This document shows, piece by piece, positions 12,400-23,991 of a stretch of 64,000 nucleotides of DNA. Positions within the stretch are counted from its first letter, which is position 1, and each line of letters begins with the position of its first letter. Location of the stretch: assembly GCF_963576615.1 (NCBI RefSeq), contig NC_088712.1, forward strand, positions 15,917,527 to 15,981,526, given 5' to 3'. The notes under the pieces were generated by a model. The model did not search any database. It was not told where the DNA came from and saw nothing but the letters and a program-made list of their open reading frames with translations. Position numbers and translations under genes: made by a program. Origin of the DNA: Watersipora subatra. Taxonomy: Eukaryota > Bryozoa > Gymnolaemata > Cheilostomatida > Watersiporidae.

Positions 12400-13330
12400 T
12401 CCACACTAGCTAAATTAGTAGCAATAGCGAGAGAGGACAATTCCACCAATTATCAATAGCTGCACTCTATGTTAGTGGTGTGAAATTTCCAACTCTAAAA
12501 TGCTATAACACTTATTACCAGCTGGTTTACTGTTTTGCGGTCTATTGAAAACTATGAGTATGTAATTTTCTTGCAATTCACATTATTGAATAGAAGAAGA
12601 TAATTTTTTGCGAGAAAGTTGAAGTTAGGGTAAAATGCACTATTCTCTGCGAAGTGGGAATAGTTTGGGTATACGCAGGGTGTTAATGGTAATAATAATA
12701 TACTAACAGATGGTGATGGGCAAGCTAAGCTGCTTGGGAGTTGGCCAACTTTGTTTGCAGTGGCCAATGATATTAAACATGCTGTCGCTAAACTAGTATC
12801 AAAAGCGAGAGAGGACAATTCCGCCAAAGCAGGAGAACAATATTTTTGTTCAATTATCAATAGTTGCATACTATATTTAGGTTGCAGAAAATTTGCGGCT
12901 CTAAAATAATAATAGCAGTGACAATTTATAATTACCAACTGTTTAACGTAGCAGACATAAAACACTTGTGAGGGGCGTGTGAGTCGGGGCATTTATTTAT
13001 AGTAGTTCGCTCACAGCTCACATCTTTGAATTAAATAAAAGTTTTTCAAGAATGGTGGAGCTATGGTGAAAATACCAAATTGATTTTCATAGTGAAGAAG
13101 TATACACAGGGTAATGGTAGTAATACTAGTAGGTGGTGATAACAGAGCTCACCTGCCAAAGGGTTAACAACTCCCGATGGAGGAAGTTAAACTCGAAAGG
13201 CGAGAGGGGGCAACTCCCCCAAAACATTACATGATCGGTTTTATTATTCAACCAATCGGTTCGCTTTATGAGTTAGGGAAATGAAAAACTTTGTCGCCTT
13301 AAAAAACTAATAATAGTTGGAGGAATTACT
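12400..13330. repeat. Degenerate tandem array, about three units of 380-400 nt
   Basis: The block gcgagagaggacaattcc recurs near 12427 and 12803, with a diverged form (gcgagagggggcaactcc) near 13200. Each is followed by a block with atcaatag/atcggtt and a aaatttgcggctcta-like line, and preceded by a gggtaatggtaataat block (near 12680 and 13110). Spacing is about 376 and 400 nt. The long minus-strand open frame at 12552-12992 lies inside this array and is treated as chance. Confidence 0.6.
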
Positions 13331-13898
13331 AACCCGTTTTATTAACTTCCAATTCAATTGGAATATTCCAATTATGTCTACCGCTCTCCACATCCCTATC
13401 AACCGTATCACTTTTCTGTAGAAATTGTCAAGTCTTATTTTGTAAAGTTGAATATACCTTGGTTTTTTTTTGGGAAATAGTTAATTTTCTTTTGCGGAAA
13501 AAATTTCAAGGGTTTGGTTTGTCGCAAACGGAATCACATATGCAGAGTTCACCTCAAATATTGGTGTTGTTTTCCATGTCTCAAACTACTCCATGTTGGA
13601 TGTAATTCAGCTGGAAATGTCGCCTGCCCTTGACCATCTCGCAAAATGACCAACTCTTAAAGCCATTGAGATTATACACACGAGATATAATCACTTACTA
13701 TAATAACACAGACCTGTAGATCAGAGGATGGCCATATTAAAAGTTTAACCACTTGGTGTCTGCTTGTCAAGGTCTTCCTTTGACATGTTGAAAACCGGTA
13801 ATTATGAAAACAAAGTTTGGTAATCCTTTAGATGTAGACCTATGCTCATCAGATATTACCAGCAAACAGCAATTGAAAAAAGGTAGGATTCCGCAATA
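13331..13898. other. No gene recognised
   Basis: Ordinary AT-rich sequence without an open frame of note, a splice-supported exon, or a repeat that I can relate to others in the window. Confidence 0.35.
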
Positions 13899-13953
13899 GA
13901 ATTGTCCCCACTCGAAATGGTCACGTGACCATTTCAAATTGGGACAACTCCAA
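13899..13953. repeat. Palindrome centred on GTCACGTGAC
   Basis: The central 20 bases, 13915-13934 (aaatggtcacgtgaccattt), are a perfect palindrome. Outer arms gaattgtcccc and gggacaactccaattc extend it imperfectly to about 55 nt. The ten central bases, 13920-13929, match the consensus of the CLEAR/MITF-TFEB type E-box. A fold-back repeat is the simpler reading; regulatory use is only a possibility. Confidence 0.7.
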
Positions 13954-14159
13954 TTCAGATAAAGTGATTAGGGCCTGAGCTAGTGCAGACCTAATGAATT
14001 GATCGCATTGTAAATTAAGATGAGCTATTACATTGACAGGTCAGAATTTGAACATCTGGTAATCTGTTGAGGTTTAGTGTAAATAATACATTCAGCTCAT
14101 AGGCTTTCAAAACAAACGACGCTGACTACCTTGATACTTAAACTAGTCAATGCATTAAT

Positions 14160-14820
14160 ATTCTCAACTATACACGCCTATTGAGTTCAAGTACAAAATC
14201 ACACAACCATTGCATAAATGTGGAAATTTAATGCGCTGACTGTTTACTGTATCTTATTTATTTGTCAACTATTAAGCATGTAGTGAGTTTTTTTTGTAAA
14301 CAATTCAACCAGTGCATAAATTTTTGCTAATAATGCAATGGCTGTGTTGCAAGTTTAATGCAGCTGACGCATTACTGTTCAAAATTTTAATCGCTTATCA
14401 AGTTTTTATTTAGTTAACACAAGCAGTGCATAAATGCCTGAAGCCTACACCCTCACCGCATAAAAATTATAAACAGTTAATGCATAATTATCAATGCTCT
14501 CTATGCACTCATTGTGTTTATCTTAATTTAATTCACTCGGCGCTGTTAAGCGGATCACAAACGCATCATACGCATTAGCTTTATATACAAAGTGCAATGT
14601 TTAAGCATTAAGCGCATTGTAATATACTGATAGGTAATGGCAAAATACACACTGAATGCGATTTCATTGCATTGCCTGAGAATTTAATTCAATATTTAGT
14701 TCATCACAGTGCGTTTTAAAGAAGGGGATATTTTAACAAAGTGCATTGTTTTTCGGACTGCAGAAAAATATTCATCCAATGCCTAATATTATGCATTATT
14801 CAAGCAGTCACTGCACTGAA
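14160..14820. repeat. Degenerate array rich in TGCATAA / ATGCATT words
   Basis: Units of roughly 115-120 nt can be followed near 14165, 14280 and 14395. Each has caagt/caatt..., then agtgcataaatg, then tttaatgc...gctgacgcattactgt. Further right the same words (gcataattat, gcattaagcgcatt, tatgcattattc) continue without clear periodicity. The array abuts the truncated end of the copy A terminal exon, so it marks one breakpoint of the duplicated segment. Confidence 0.55.
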
Positions 14821-14867
14821 TCACTCACTTTTCACACGCACTAAGTCTGACAGTTTTTACAGTGTAG

Positions 14868-15407
14868 TTGTTTGCAAATGCAAAACATCTCTTTGTTAAT
14901 ATCTGATAACTCCTCATTCTTATGCTGATAACTTTGATGTGCTCGTATAGTCCCAATATTTCCCTCCTTAAACCAGTTAGAGTACATGCAAATATACTTT
15001 TGACAACTTTTACATTTCCAGCTTTTCTTATTGGTAATTGGAATGGTTGTGCCACACGAACAGGATTTTTCTATCGTTAAATCTGATGGTTTTCTGTGAT
15101 CAGTGTGGCGCTGAGCTGTACTTTTGCTTCCTTGTAGATGCCTAAATATACGGTGGCCATAAACTGTGTCATCTGACTTTGCAGTGAAGTCACACTTAGG
15201 AAACATACAGATATAAAAGGCACAATTTTTGCATCTATATATATACTGAAATGTTTTCTTTGTGACAGTTTTACATCGGCATTTTTTAGATGTGAGTGTT
15301 TTAGCAGCGTAACTACCGTCGGTCAATTGAATGATGATGGTAACTGTAGAGTTTTCTTAAAGATCTGCTACTGGTAGAAATGATGAATTGTAACCATTTA
15401 GGGCGGC
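14868..15407 (-). pseudogene. Terminal zinc-repeat exon, copy A (truncated)
   Basis: The exon begins after ag at 15409-15408 and opens AALNGYNSS. It holds a TAA stop at 15359-15357, then stays open. Visible repeats: CRCKT...YRCKNCAFYICMFPKC...HRIFRH, then CSCGT...WKCKSCQKYICMYSNW...HQSYQH, then the start of a third at CICKQ. In the second repeat a cysteine conserved in copy B is Trp (SNW instead of SNC), which should damage one metal site. Homology to copy B stops at CICKQL; the following bases belong to the TGCATAA-rich array and give only a short unrelated tail ending at 14825. The Cys/His spacing suggests paired zinc sites per repeat (inference). Confidence 0.7.
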
Positions 15408-15984
15408 CTAATAAATTCAACATTTTTATGGAAGGTTTCACTACTGTACTGTTTTATTGTATTTGCGTCACTCGTTACTGAAAGTAAATTCAATACTTTG
15501 TAACCTAAAATAATTGAGTGTGTTTAATTTAGTTAAATAATAAATCTGTTGATGGAAATATTATTTGTTCTTGGTATTTTATTATCTCAGTAATGACGAT
15601 TAAAAAATTATACTAAACCTATGTTGAGACTTCACATCAATCTAAATATATTAGTAACAAATTGTAGCAATAATTTAATTTGTTAATGAATAAATTAGTA
15701 CAAGAGCCATTTTAAATTATGCTGGTGTTATAGTAAAATAAGGTTTAAAGTCTAAAATTTTAGAAATGTGTTACATATTTATTTCCCTTATGTTGTTTTC
15801 ATTAACCAACTAGTTTCTCGTTTCGTTAGCTATTGTTAGCTGGTCAAAGAATATCCATGTAGTCATCACCCGAAGAATTCACAAAAATACATTATTTTTA
15901 TAAGTCAACACTAATTGCTGATTAGTTATGATTATGTAAGAAATAATTATGGCTATATACCAATTCTCACTCTCCAACAATTAC

Positions 15985-16131
15985 CCATGAACCAGTTTGC
16001 AAAATCCTCCTGTTGACAATATCTCCCTCGGTGTTAATTTCAGTGGACTTGAAGAGGTTTGCTAGTTTATCTACCATAATCTTCATATGATGAGGTTGAT
16101 AGCTGATAATAGTTTCAGCTAGTTCAAAAAG
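15985..16131 (-). pseudogene. Highly conserved 49-codon exon, copy A
   Basis: On the minus strand an acceptor (ttgtttcag) precedes 16131 and a donor (gtaatt) follows 15985. The exon is 147 nt, phase 0 at both ends, reads LFELAETIISYQPHHMK and ends RRILQTGSW, and joins the terminal exon in frame. Copy B at 38246-38100 differs at only about five of 49 residues, while the surrounding introns are clearly more diverged. That contrast is the best evidence that the parent gene was under protein-level selection. No known domain recognised. Confidence 0.75.
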
Positions 16132-16429
16132 CTGAAACAAAAGCTATTTATAACATACTTTTTGAGGAAATACATATTACTACACAGCACGGGGCTTAAT
16201 ACAAAAACTTTTAGGAGTGTTACAGAAAATAACTTGCATTCTGTGAACCCTTAAAACATTCTTCAGATCAAAGCAATCAAACCTTTACATTGATTAGCAC
16301 CAATTATTTTAATGATGTTCAAAAGGGGCAAGTGACATTGATAAATTTTTATTATGTAACTAAACCAACTTATCAATTGATAGGTATCAATTGATTTTGT
16401 TACATACAAAGTCAAATATGATGTACTAA

Positions 16430-16950
16430 TTGAAAAAATACATTCAGACGCACCAAACAGTCAGCAAGTGGTTATCTTGTTTAGTAAAAAAAATCTTAAA
16501 CAATTCAAGGTAGTTTATTTTCACTGAAAGTAGTTTGTGAATGCTATCGACAATTTTATGTATTGCAATGTGGGATAAAAAGTCAATATTCGAGGCTTTT
16601 CTGTCGTTGGCTAGTAAAGCAAGGACTGGCTTACATGGAAAGCCGGAGCTGTTGAAATACTGGCATTTTACCGAAAAGCTGGAAGACTGTCTTACAGGTA
16701 TCTCTATATTATCACGGGTGAACCAAATTGGTGACGGAATAAGCCACAGTTAAAAGAGCCAGTGAGCTGAGCTACTGAGTTGTCATGCCTTGGCATATAA
16801 GAAATATGTGTGTGTCGGTTTGGGCACAAGAGACCATCGTGCAGCAGCAATACCTTTTGTTTTCCATGTATGCAGATTGCAGTAAGCACTGTCATAAGAT
16901 CGATGACATCATTATGCATGATGCCATTATTATGCTTAAGCATGTATCGC
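16430..16950. other. Copy A-specific insertion of about 500 bp
   Basis: Copy B passes directly from the equivalent of 16420 to the equivalent of 16960 (gaaggatgatgtaaaaa). The extra sequence includes a short plus-strand open frame (16541-16753) containing ELLKYWHFTEKLEDC. It matches no element that I recognise and has no obvious terminal repeats. It may be an insertion in A or a deletion in B. Confidence 0.5.
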
Positions 16951-19515
16951 CCTGGTTGGGAAGGATGATGTAAAAAATGAGTTTGTCGCCATCATTGCAG
17001 TTTGAAACTGCGTAACAAGATTTTTGCTGTTTCTCGTACAGTTACTTTGATAATAGCAAATTTCTTTGCGACATGTACGTATATTATAACAAATTGTACT
17101 CAACCCTTTGAACTTTAACAGCTGGCATTCTGGCTTGCTCAGGGTGGGTCAAAAACCTTAACCATCGGAAAAAACGGCATTCATGCGGCTCTGTGTACAA
17201 ATGTTGTTTCTAAGTAACAGCGTAAACGGATCAAACTAAATCTTGGACAGAATTAACACAATTTTACCTCTGTTTTTATTGTTTTTACCTTCTGTTGTTT
17301 AATCATTTTCAAGTATATTTATCTACTTTCTTTAACATAATAACAATTTTTATTGGAAATTTTTATTTCTTGCAAAAGTTTTTATCGCGAAAAAACCAAA
17401 TCAAATCAAAGTGAACATTTTTGTGGTATTAACCAGTATTTTACTTCTAATTTTAAATCATGAAGTGAAGATGAATGCGTGCTCAATAGCTATGATGCTA
17501 ATGTGAATATTTTACAAATTTTTGAAAAATGTACGATTTATTATGGTTTTAGCCCACAGAGCAGTGAAACACTTTTTTTGTCTGTTTGGTGAAAAATAGT
17601 GTGAGTTGCTAGATTTTCTCACTAACGCTTTACTAGAATTCATTGTATTTTGAGCACATTTGTATAAATTTAATAAAAGTTTAACATCTTTCGATTGCTG
17701 GAGATTATGACCAGGGTTTACAGACACACATTGAGAAAGACAGTCAAGTTTTAAAGGGTAGAGGAAAACAATTGTAAAACTGTTCTAAATAGTTTTGGTG
17801 AGTATATGTTTTAATAGGTCTTTCTCAAAAGAAGTTCATTCTTCCGTTAAATGTTTTAGGCCACTGTAAGTGTTTTGATTATTTCGATGATGTTGCAAAG
17901 ATGCAAGCTTTCTTTAAAGTATAAAAAGTAAAGGTGGATTATTTTTTAAGTAAATTTTCAAATTTCGGTAACGAAACATATCCATTTTTTTAATGTTGTG
18001 CAAATGCCATGCAACTAGCAAAGGTTGTGGCTGCGTTAATATGCTCAAAGATTGTCAACAAAAATATTTTGTTTTCCAATAACAAACTATCTATTTTGTA
18101 ATACAGATAAAAATTTAAAGTTGACATTAAACTCTATACTTAGAATACTAAGGAATCAACTCAAACAAACAGATAAAAGGATATTTGGTACTAATATATT
18201 ATTTTATAATTACACTAGCAATATGTCTGATCATGCTAAGGATTTCTTTAGTTTTGAACCAACCATCCTTCAGCAGGGTGTTTAAAGCTTTGGTTCTCAA
18301 GAACCGGACAGAGTTTTAATACCAAACAGTATTGCAGACCTATTAAAGGGGACTCAGCATGTGCACATGGAATATGCATAATAATGGCCAAAAATGTAGA
18401 AACCCATTTAGAATATTATTCTACACAATCTACAAATAAAAAATCATTTTAACTGATTCTTACAAACTTTTACTTTTTGGTATAAAATGATTAGTCTAGC
18501 TAGTATGTATATCAGTCTAAAAATTACTTTTTAAATAGTAATGAATTAATTATAAAGAACAATATATACTAAGACTTTATTTACATAGTACACTGCTGGT
18601 AATGGTTTTGGTTTTTGTTCCAAACAGATTGTGGAGCTACCGGGAGGACCTAATGGCTTTTATTGCTACTTCTGTACCAGAAACCCTTAATATAATAGAT
18701 TTATTTATATTTGTTGGTAGAAAAGGCACCATGCAATGCTTTATGTATTGGTTTAGTTAGTATTGTACCTTAAAGAAGTCAATGTGTGTTACAAAATAAG
18801 TTGTTACCACTTTTTATGGCACTGAGTGATGCAGAATATATATGTATGGATAGCTACCACCAACTAATTCAGTAAGTGGATCTCACATATAAATTCTTAA
18901 TTTAAAATATAATCGTTTCCTTCTAGTTACAATATCTAAGGCAGTTATATGAACTTTATTGAGTATTTCTGAACCCGAATTTATTGATTTAAACTTCATG
19001 CTTGAACTAGGGAGCTGATAAAACATACAAGCAGCAAAGTTCATTAGAATTAAGAGTATTTACTAAAATGATTTTTTCCCAGCAAACTATTCCATCTGTA
19101 AACAAAACATTGTATGATTCATCTAAACATTCTGCTTCTTAGCCATTATTAAAATCTGCACATAGTGCTCCAACTGTTTTGACCTTGTCTTTGTCACTTT
19201 CTGTAATGTTGTTCTTTTGCTAAAAACATGCAACCGCATATTTCAGTCATCATGAAATAAACTGAACATATAATAAGAAAAATATAAGATATATTGGTAA
19301 TGTCAATGGGATAGCAAAGCTAATAAGTTCTGAAGAATAAAAATCATAGTTAAAGAATTGAACAACCTTGTGCTTAGAGCGTAACACAAAAAGTGATGAG
19401 AGTTGGAAACTCTAAGAGAATAGTTTCTTAAATGTTGTATATGTCGGCAATCAAATACTATTTTACAATCGGAGATGTTCAACTCTCTATTTACAGCCTT
19501 AGTAAAGTTTTCACA

Positions 19516-19733
19516 CACTTTTTCCTTCACCAAAATTAAGCCAATTATATGTCTATGCAAACAACTCCACATTGTTGATTGAACAAAAAGGGCATGACGG
19601 GATTACTAAAAATTAAAATTTAAAATTTTACTAATAATAGGATTCATGGAAACATTTTTTAATTTCACATTTACATGCCTGTAATTATGAATGTCAGTTG
19701 GGTTTTACGGTTATATATATATTAGAATATTTC
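19516..19733 (+). repeat. Left flank repeat of the LTR retrotransposon (218 bp)
   Basis: This host-like sequence, starting cactttttccttcacc and ending agaatatttc, recurs at 23992-24207 just beyond the right LTR. The two copies differ only by one TA unit in a TA run. Copy B of the segmental duplication has the equivalent sequence once (about 41050-41265). Ordinary integrase target duplications are 4-6 bp, so this is something else. Confidence 0.9.
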
Positions 19734-20011
19734 TGTAGTTTATGTATATATAGTAACCTATGCGTGCATGTATTATTTTATAAGCCTACATGTATATCAT
19801 TTACTCTTGCTACTGCATGTAATACTATTACTTATTCTGTGTACAAGTAATCACTGTCTCATGGATTGCTGTCTCTGTGTTTCCTACCTAGTGGTTACGC
19901 CATTCGTTACGTCATTTGTTATGTTATACCTATTATTGTGTCATTCGAATACAAGCGGTCTGGGTGTCAAGTTAGCTGGTGCACTATACAAAGATAAAAG
20001 CACTTACTACA
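19734..20011 (+). repeat. Left long terminal repeat (278 bp)
   Basis: Starts TGTAGTTTATG and ends CTTACTACA, so it has the usual TG..CA ends. It matches 23714-23984 with about 11 substitutions plus a 6-base and a 1-base gap (about 4 percent substitution). It is followed by the internal region and the gag start at 20034. The primer-binding site was not matched to a tRNA. Confidence 0.9.
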
Positions 20012-20033
20012 GCTATTTCGGCTATAAGAAACA

Positions 20034-20800
20034 ATGGCAGTAAAACTATCTGATTTAATCAAATCTTACGAGGACAATAATATCAGTGGAGAGTTCGGCA
20101 CTTGGATCAGCAAACTAGAACTGGTGGCTAAACTACAAAAAATCGAGGATCTTAAAACATTTGTACCGCTATTCTTAAATGGCTCAGCATTTGCGTTGTA
20201 TGAGCAGCTGTCTGAGGATGTGAAGGGTGACTATGTTAAGCTGAAGAAAGAACTACTGACAGCATTCAGCGTAAATATAACAGTGCCTACAGTCAACTAC
20301 GTGAGCGAGCTTTGCAAGATAACGAAACAGTAGACGTTTACCTAGCAGATTTGAGAAGGCTTGTAGAATCTATGGGACAGACTAATCCAGAACCGCTTCT
20401 CAAATGTGGCTTTATGTCAGGGCTGCCATCCGAAGTAGCATGCCAGCTTAAAGCTACGGCTGCCATAGAGGAGATGGAGTTAAGGGAAATTTTAACTAGA
20501 GCTCGAGCAATTCTTTCTTCAAATTCAGGTGCGTCATCTTATGTATGCGGTGCTGCTACACATGACACACATAATCAACCAGCAAAGGGTGTTCAATGCT
20601 ATGCTTGCTCAGGTTTTGGACATATTTCAAGACATTGTCCTACAGGAAGAAAAACGAAAAGTTTTTCTAGTAAGCCAATTTGTGGTTACAACCGCAATAA
20701 CATCAGTTATATAAGCATAAACTGGACAGCTAAGGAGCAGCAGGAAAATGAGAATGGGGGAGCCTCAGCATCGCATGCTCTTCCCAACAACCAACACTAG
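20034..20800 (+). pseudogene. gag: Gag polyprotein, frame broken
   Basis: The start at 20034 reads MAVKLSDLIKSYED and stays open to 20333. The continuing Gag homology moves to another frame from about 20312 (DNETVDVYLADLRRL) and runs to TAG at 20798-20800. The break looks like a one-base loss, since the core reads smoothly across both frames. A zinc knuckle, CYACSGFGHISRHC (C-x2-C-x4-H-x4-C), lies at about 20601-20642. Gag would form the particle and bind the element RNA. The pol frame is already open from 20752, so Gag and Pol overlap by about 50 bases. Confidence 0.8.
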
Positions 20801-23693
20801 AGACGACGCTGCCAATTATATTTGTGAGGCTTCATAGACTGTCCATAAAAACTCTAATTGATAGTGGATGTGAGCAGTCGGTAATCTCAGTTAGTGTTGT
20901 TCGTAAATTAGGTCTTGGCATAAGAGGGCAACAAAGGACAGTAAAGATGTTAAATGGAAATAGCACGCAATGCTGTGAAGAAGCTGACATCAATGTAGCT
21001 ATAAACCATTGTGACACTATTCAGTTACGTTGCTTGGTAGTACCTGAGTTAGTATGTGGGTGCGGGTTGATTCTTGGTGCAGACGAAATCTACAATTTTA
21101 AAGGTGTGACAATACATGCAAGAGACAGGGTAACATTTGGATGTGCATCACAGCCTGTGGTTGCTATGTTATATGAAGATAACTCCGAGTTGAAAAAGCC
21201 TGAGACAGACTGTTTGACTATCGAAGATACTGACTTCAAAGCTGTATTTGATGGAACTAAGTGGACGGTAGTATGGAAATGGAAAAGCCGCGAATCAGAG
21301 TTGAAAAATCAATGCGCTGAGTATGCTATAAACTCCGACTATAAAAAACAATACAGCTGTGAGATTGAGCAGTGGATCTCTAATGGCTGGCTGGAGCCAC
21401 ATGATGTGAAGATTCATGGCAACGTAAGTAGCATAATTCCACTGATGGCAGTCTTTCAGTCAAACAAAGGTAGAAAGGTGAGACCAGTGATAGACTATAG
21501 CAGGGAGTTAAACAAGCATGTGAACAGCAATTCTGGAAATGACGTAGCTATATGTCAAGAAAAACTGAGGCAGTGGGAACATTAGGGAACAATGTGTGTA
21601 TGTTAGTTCTGACAAAGGCATACCTACAACTTCATGTGGACAGTTCACTACAACGGTTTCAAGCTGTTCGATTCAATGGTCAGTTATATGTGATGACAAG
21701 GTTAGGGTTTGGCTTGAATGTGGCACCTATGATAATGTCTCGTATCTTAGCGAAGGTTCTGTCAATGGATGAGAAGATAGCCAAAGGCACAGATCATTAC
21801 ATAGATGATATTGTGGTAAATGAAGATGTTGTGTCAGCGTTGAAAGTGAAGGATCATCTGCAGAAGTACGGCTTACTGTCAAAAGAACCAGAAAGTCTGT
21901 CAAGCGCACGAGTACTGGGTTTGAGAGTAAAGGCTTCCATGAGCGGTACTCTCAAGTGGAGTAGAGACTCTGAGCTGCCAGAAGTGCATTCCACTGTGAC
22001 CAAATGAGAACTGTACTCAATTTGTGGCAAGTATATTGGTCACTATCTAGTTGCAAGGTGGTTGCGAGTAGCATGTAGCTATCTCAAAAGAGAAATTAAC
22101 GCTTACGGGTGGGACGATGAGGTACCCGGTAATGTCAAGAAAAGATTAGATGAGATTAATAACAGCATACACCGCCATGACCTTGTAACTGGTCAATGGA
22201 AAGTACCTGCATCTGAGAGTGGTAAACTGTGGTGCGATGCTAGCAGCTTGGCAATAAAATCATGTGTCGAGATTGATAATCAGATAGTAGAGGATGCAAG
22301 TTGGTTGAGAGGTGTCAATGATGGGGCCCATATCAATATGGCAGAGTTAGAAGGAGCTATCAAAGCAATCGATATGGCTATGAAATGGAATCTCAAAAAT
22401 GTGACAATTTTGACAGACTCTGCCACAGTATTTGGATGGGTGAAATCTGTATTACAGGACTGTAAAAGACCAAAGGTGAGCGGCCTCAGTGATATGCTGG
22501 TGAAACGACGCCTCAATCTACTAAATGATCTAATCAGTGAGTATCAGTTGGTCTTACAAATAACTCTTGTAAAGTCTGAAGACAATTAAGCTGATGAACT
22601 GACTAGAGTTCCCCGCAAATGGTTGGAGAAACGATTATGTGCTGTAAATCTAACAACTTCTGACAGTATAGAAGGGAAACTGCGTGATCTACATGAAGCT
22701 CATCACCTAGGCGTTGATCGTACATGGTATCTAGCCACAGAAAGGTGGGGGCCTACTGTAAAAAAGAAAGACATTGAAGAAGTAGTGAAGCACTGTCATG
22801 TGTGCAAACGGGTCGATCCTTCACCAGCTCATTGGGAAACTGGTCAAGTAAACATGGAAAATGATTGGTATCGTTTAGCAACTGATATAACACACTACCA
22901 GGGAATCCCGTACTTGACTGTTATTGACTGTGGACCGAGCAGGTTTGCAATTTGGAGAAAGTTAAGAAACAAAACTTCTCATGCTGTCATGGAACAGTTA
23001 GACCACATATTTTGTGAGCGCGGGTCTCCAGTAGAAATATTGTCAGATAATGGACCTTGCTATAGGTCGTTCAAGCCTCTTCTTGAAAAATGGGGTGTAA
23101 ATCATATCTACAGCTGTGCTTATAGAGCTTCTGGCAATGGAATGATAGAACGCAATCATCGTACTATTAAACGCATGCTTGCCCGCTCCGGTGGTACTGT
23201 CAATGACATGCTATATTGGTACAACAATTCTCCTAATGCCGATGGTGTTGTGCCATTTAGGAGATTGTTTAATTACAATCCTCAGAAACAAGAAACTACT
23301 AGAATAACGGCTAAACGGGACATTAGTTTAAACCCTTACAAAGTGGGTGACCAGGTGTATGTAAAACCAGGTAACACCAAGTGCACATCAGTGTGGAAAA
23401 CTGGTAAGGTTACTTCCTTGGTCTCCAACACAGCGGTTAAAGTGGATGACATGACTCGCCATATAGGAGACATAAAATTTTGTTGGAGAGTTGATAAACA
23501 GCCAGCTACTTTAGACTGTGGGTTAGACATAGCTAATACTAATACTAACGAGTCAATCGAGGGTTTAATAAACGTTGAAACTCCACCTGTAACTAAAGAC
23601 AGTCACAACAATTATTCAACTGCAGCTAACAATGCCACTAGACCAGCTAGGGCTAGGAAACCCCCAGATCTTTATGTAGCTGGTTTTAGTTGA
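20752..23693 (+). pseudogene. pol: Pol polyprotein: protease, RT, RNase H, integrase
   Basis: Protease: LIDSGCEQSV near 20860, with the DSG active site. Reverse transcriptase begins in this frame (RPVIDYSRELNKH) and shifts near 21550-21585 to the frame used from 21552 to the end. It has FGLNVAP and YIDDI, but motif A reads MLVLTKAYLQ where the family has Asp in place of the Val, so a catalytic aspartate appears lost. In-frame stops are TGA at 22005-22007 and TAA at 22587-22589. RNase H shows CDAS, ELEGA and LTDSA. Integrase shows HEAHH with CHVC (HHCC zinc site), then TDITHYQG, SDNGPC and GMIERNHR (DDE triad), and a C-terminal basic domain. From 22590 to 23693 the frame is open. Confidence 0.85.
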
Positions 23694-23713
23694 TCTTGGA
23701 GATCAGGGGGAGG

Positions 23714-23984
23714 TGTAGTTTATGTATATATAGTAACCTATGCGTGCATGTATTATTTTATAAGCCTATATCATTTACTCTTGCTACTGCATGTATTACT
23801 ATTACTTATTCTGTGTACAAGTAATTACTGTCTCATGGATTGCTGTCTCTGTGTTTCTTACCTGTGGTTATGCCATTCGTTAGGTCATTCGTTATGTTAT
23901 ACCTATTATTGTGTCATTCGAATACAAGCGGTCTTGATGTCAAGTTAGTTGGTGCACTATACAAGGATAAAAGCACTTATTACA
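23714..23984 (+). repeat. Right long terminal repeat (271 bp)
   Basis: Starts TGTAGTTTATG immediately after the polypurine tract and ends CTTATTACA. It differs from the left LTR at about 11 positions and lacks six bases near cctatatc. It is followed by ccaaaat and then the right flank repeat. Confidence 0.9.
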
Positions 23985-23991
23985 CCAAAAT

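Larger units (their letters stand above)
19734..23984 (+). mobile_element. Ty3/Gypsy-type LTR retrotransposon, decayed
   Basis: The element is 4251 bp: LTR, gag, protease, reverse transcriptase, RNase H, integrase, polypurine tract (ggagatcagggggagg, ending at 23713) and LTR. Domain order together with the FGLNVAP and YIDD reverse-transcriptase motifs fits metazoan Ty3/Gypsy elements; BEL/Pao shares the order but I judge it less likely. Coding lesions (two frame breaks, two stops, a changed catalytic residue) make it non-autonomous. It lies in sense orientation opposite to the surrounding minus-strand pseudogene, in the intron between its exons 2 and 3. Confidence 0.9.

Noticed and set aside
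12552-12992. A 146-residue minus-strand open frame
   Set aside because: It lies across degenerate tandem repeat units, has no known motif, and the equivalent frame is not kept in the neighbouring units.
14868-15407. Calling the Cys/His exon a classical C2H2 zinc-finger gene
   Set aside because: Spacing differs: each unit has C-x-C and two further Cys pairs before H-x5-H. The TGEKP-type linkers of C2H2 arrays are absent.
19734-23984. Classifying the LTR element as BEL/Pao
   Set aside because: The domain order would fit, but the FGLNVAP block, YIDD box and the integrase immediately following RNase H resemble Ty3/Gypsy elements more. A tree would settle it.
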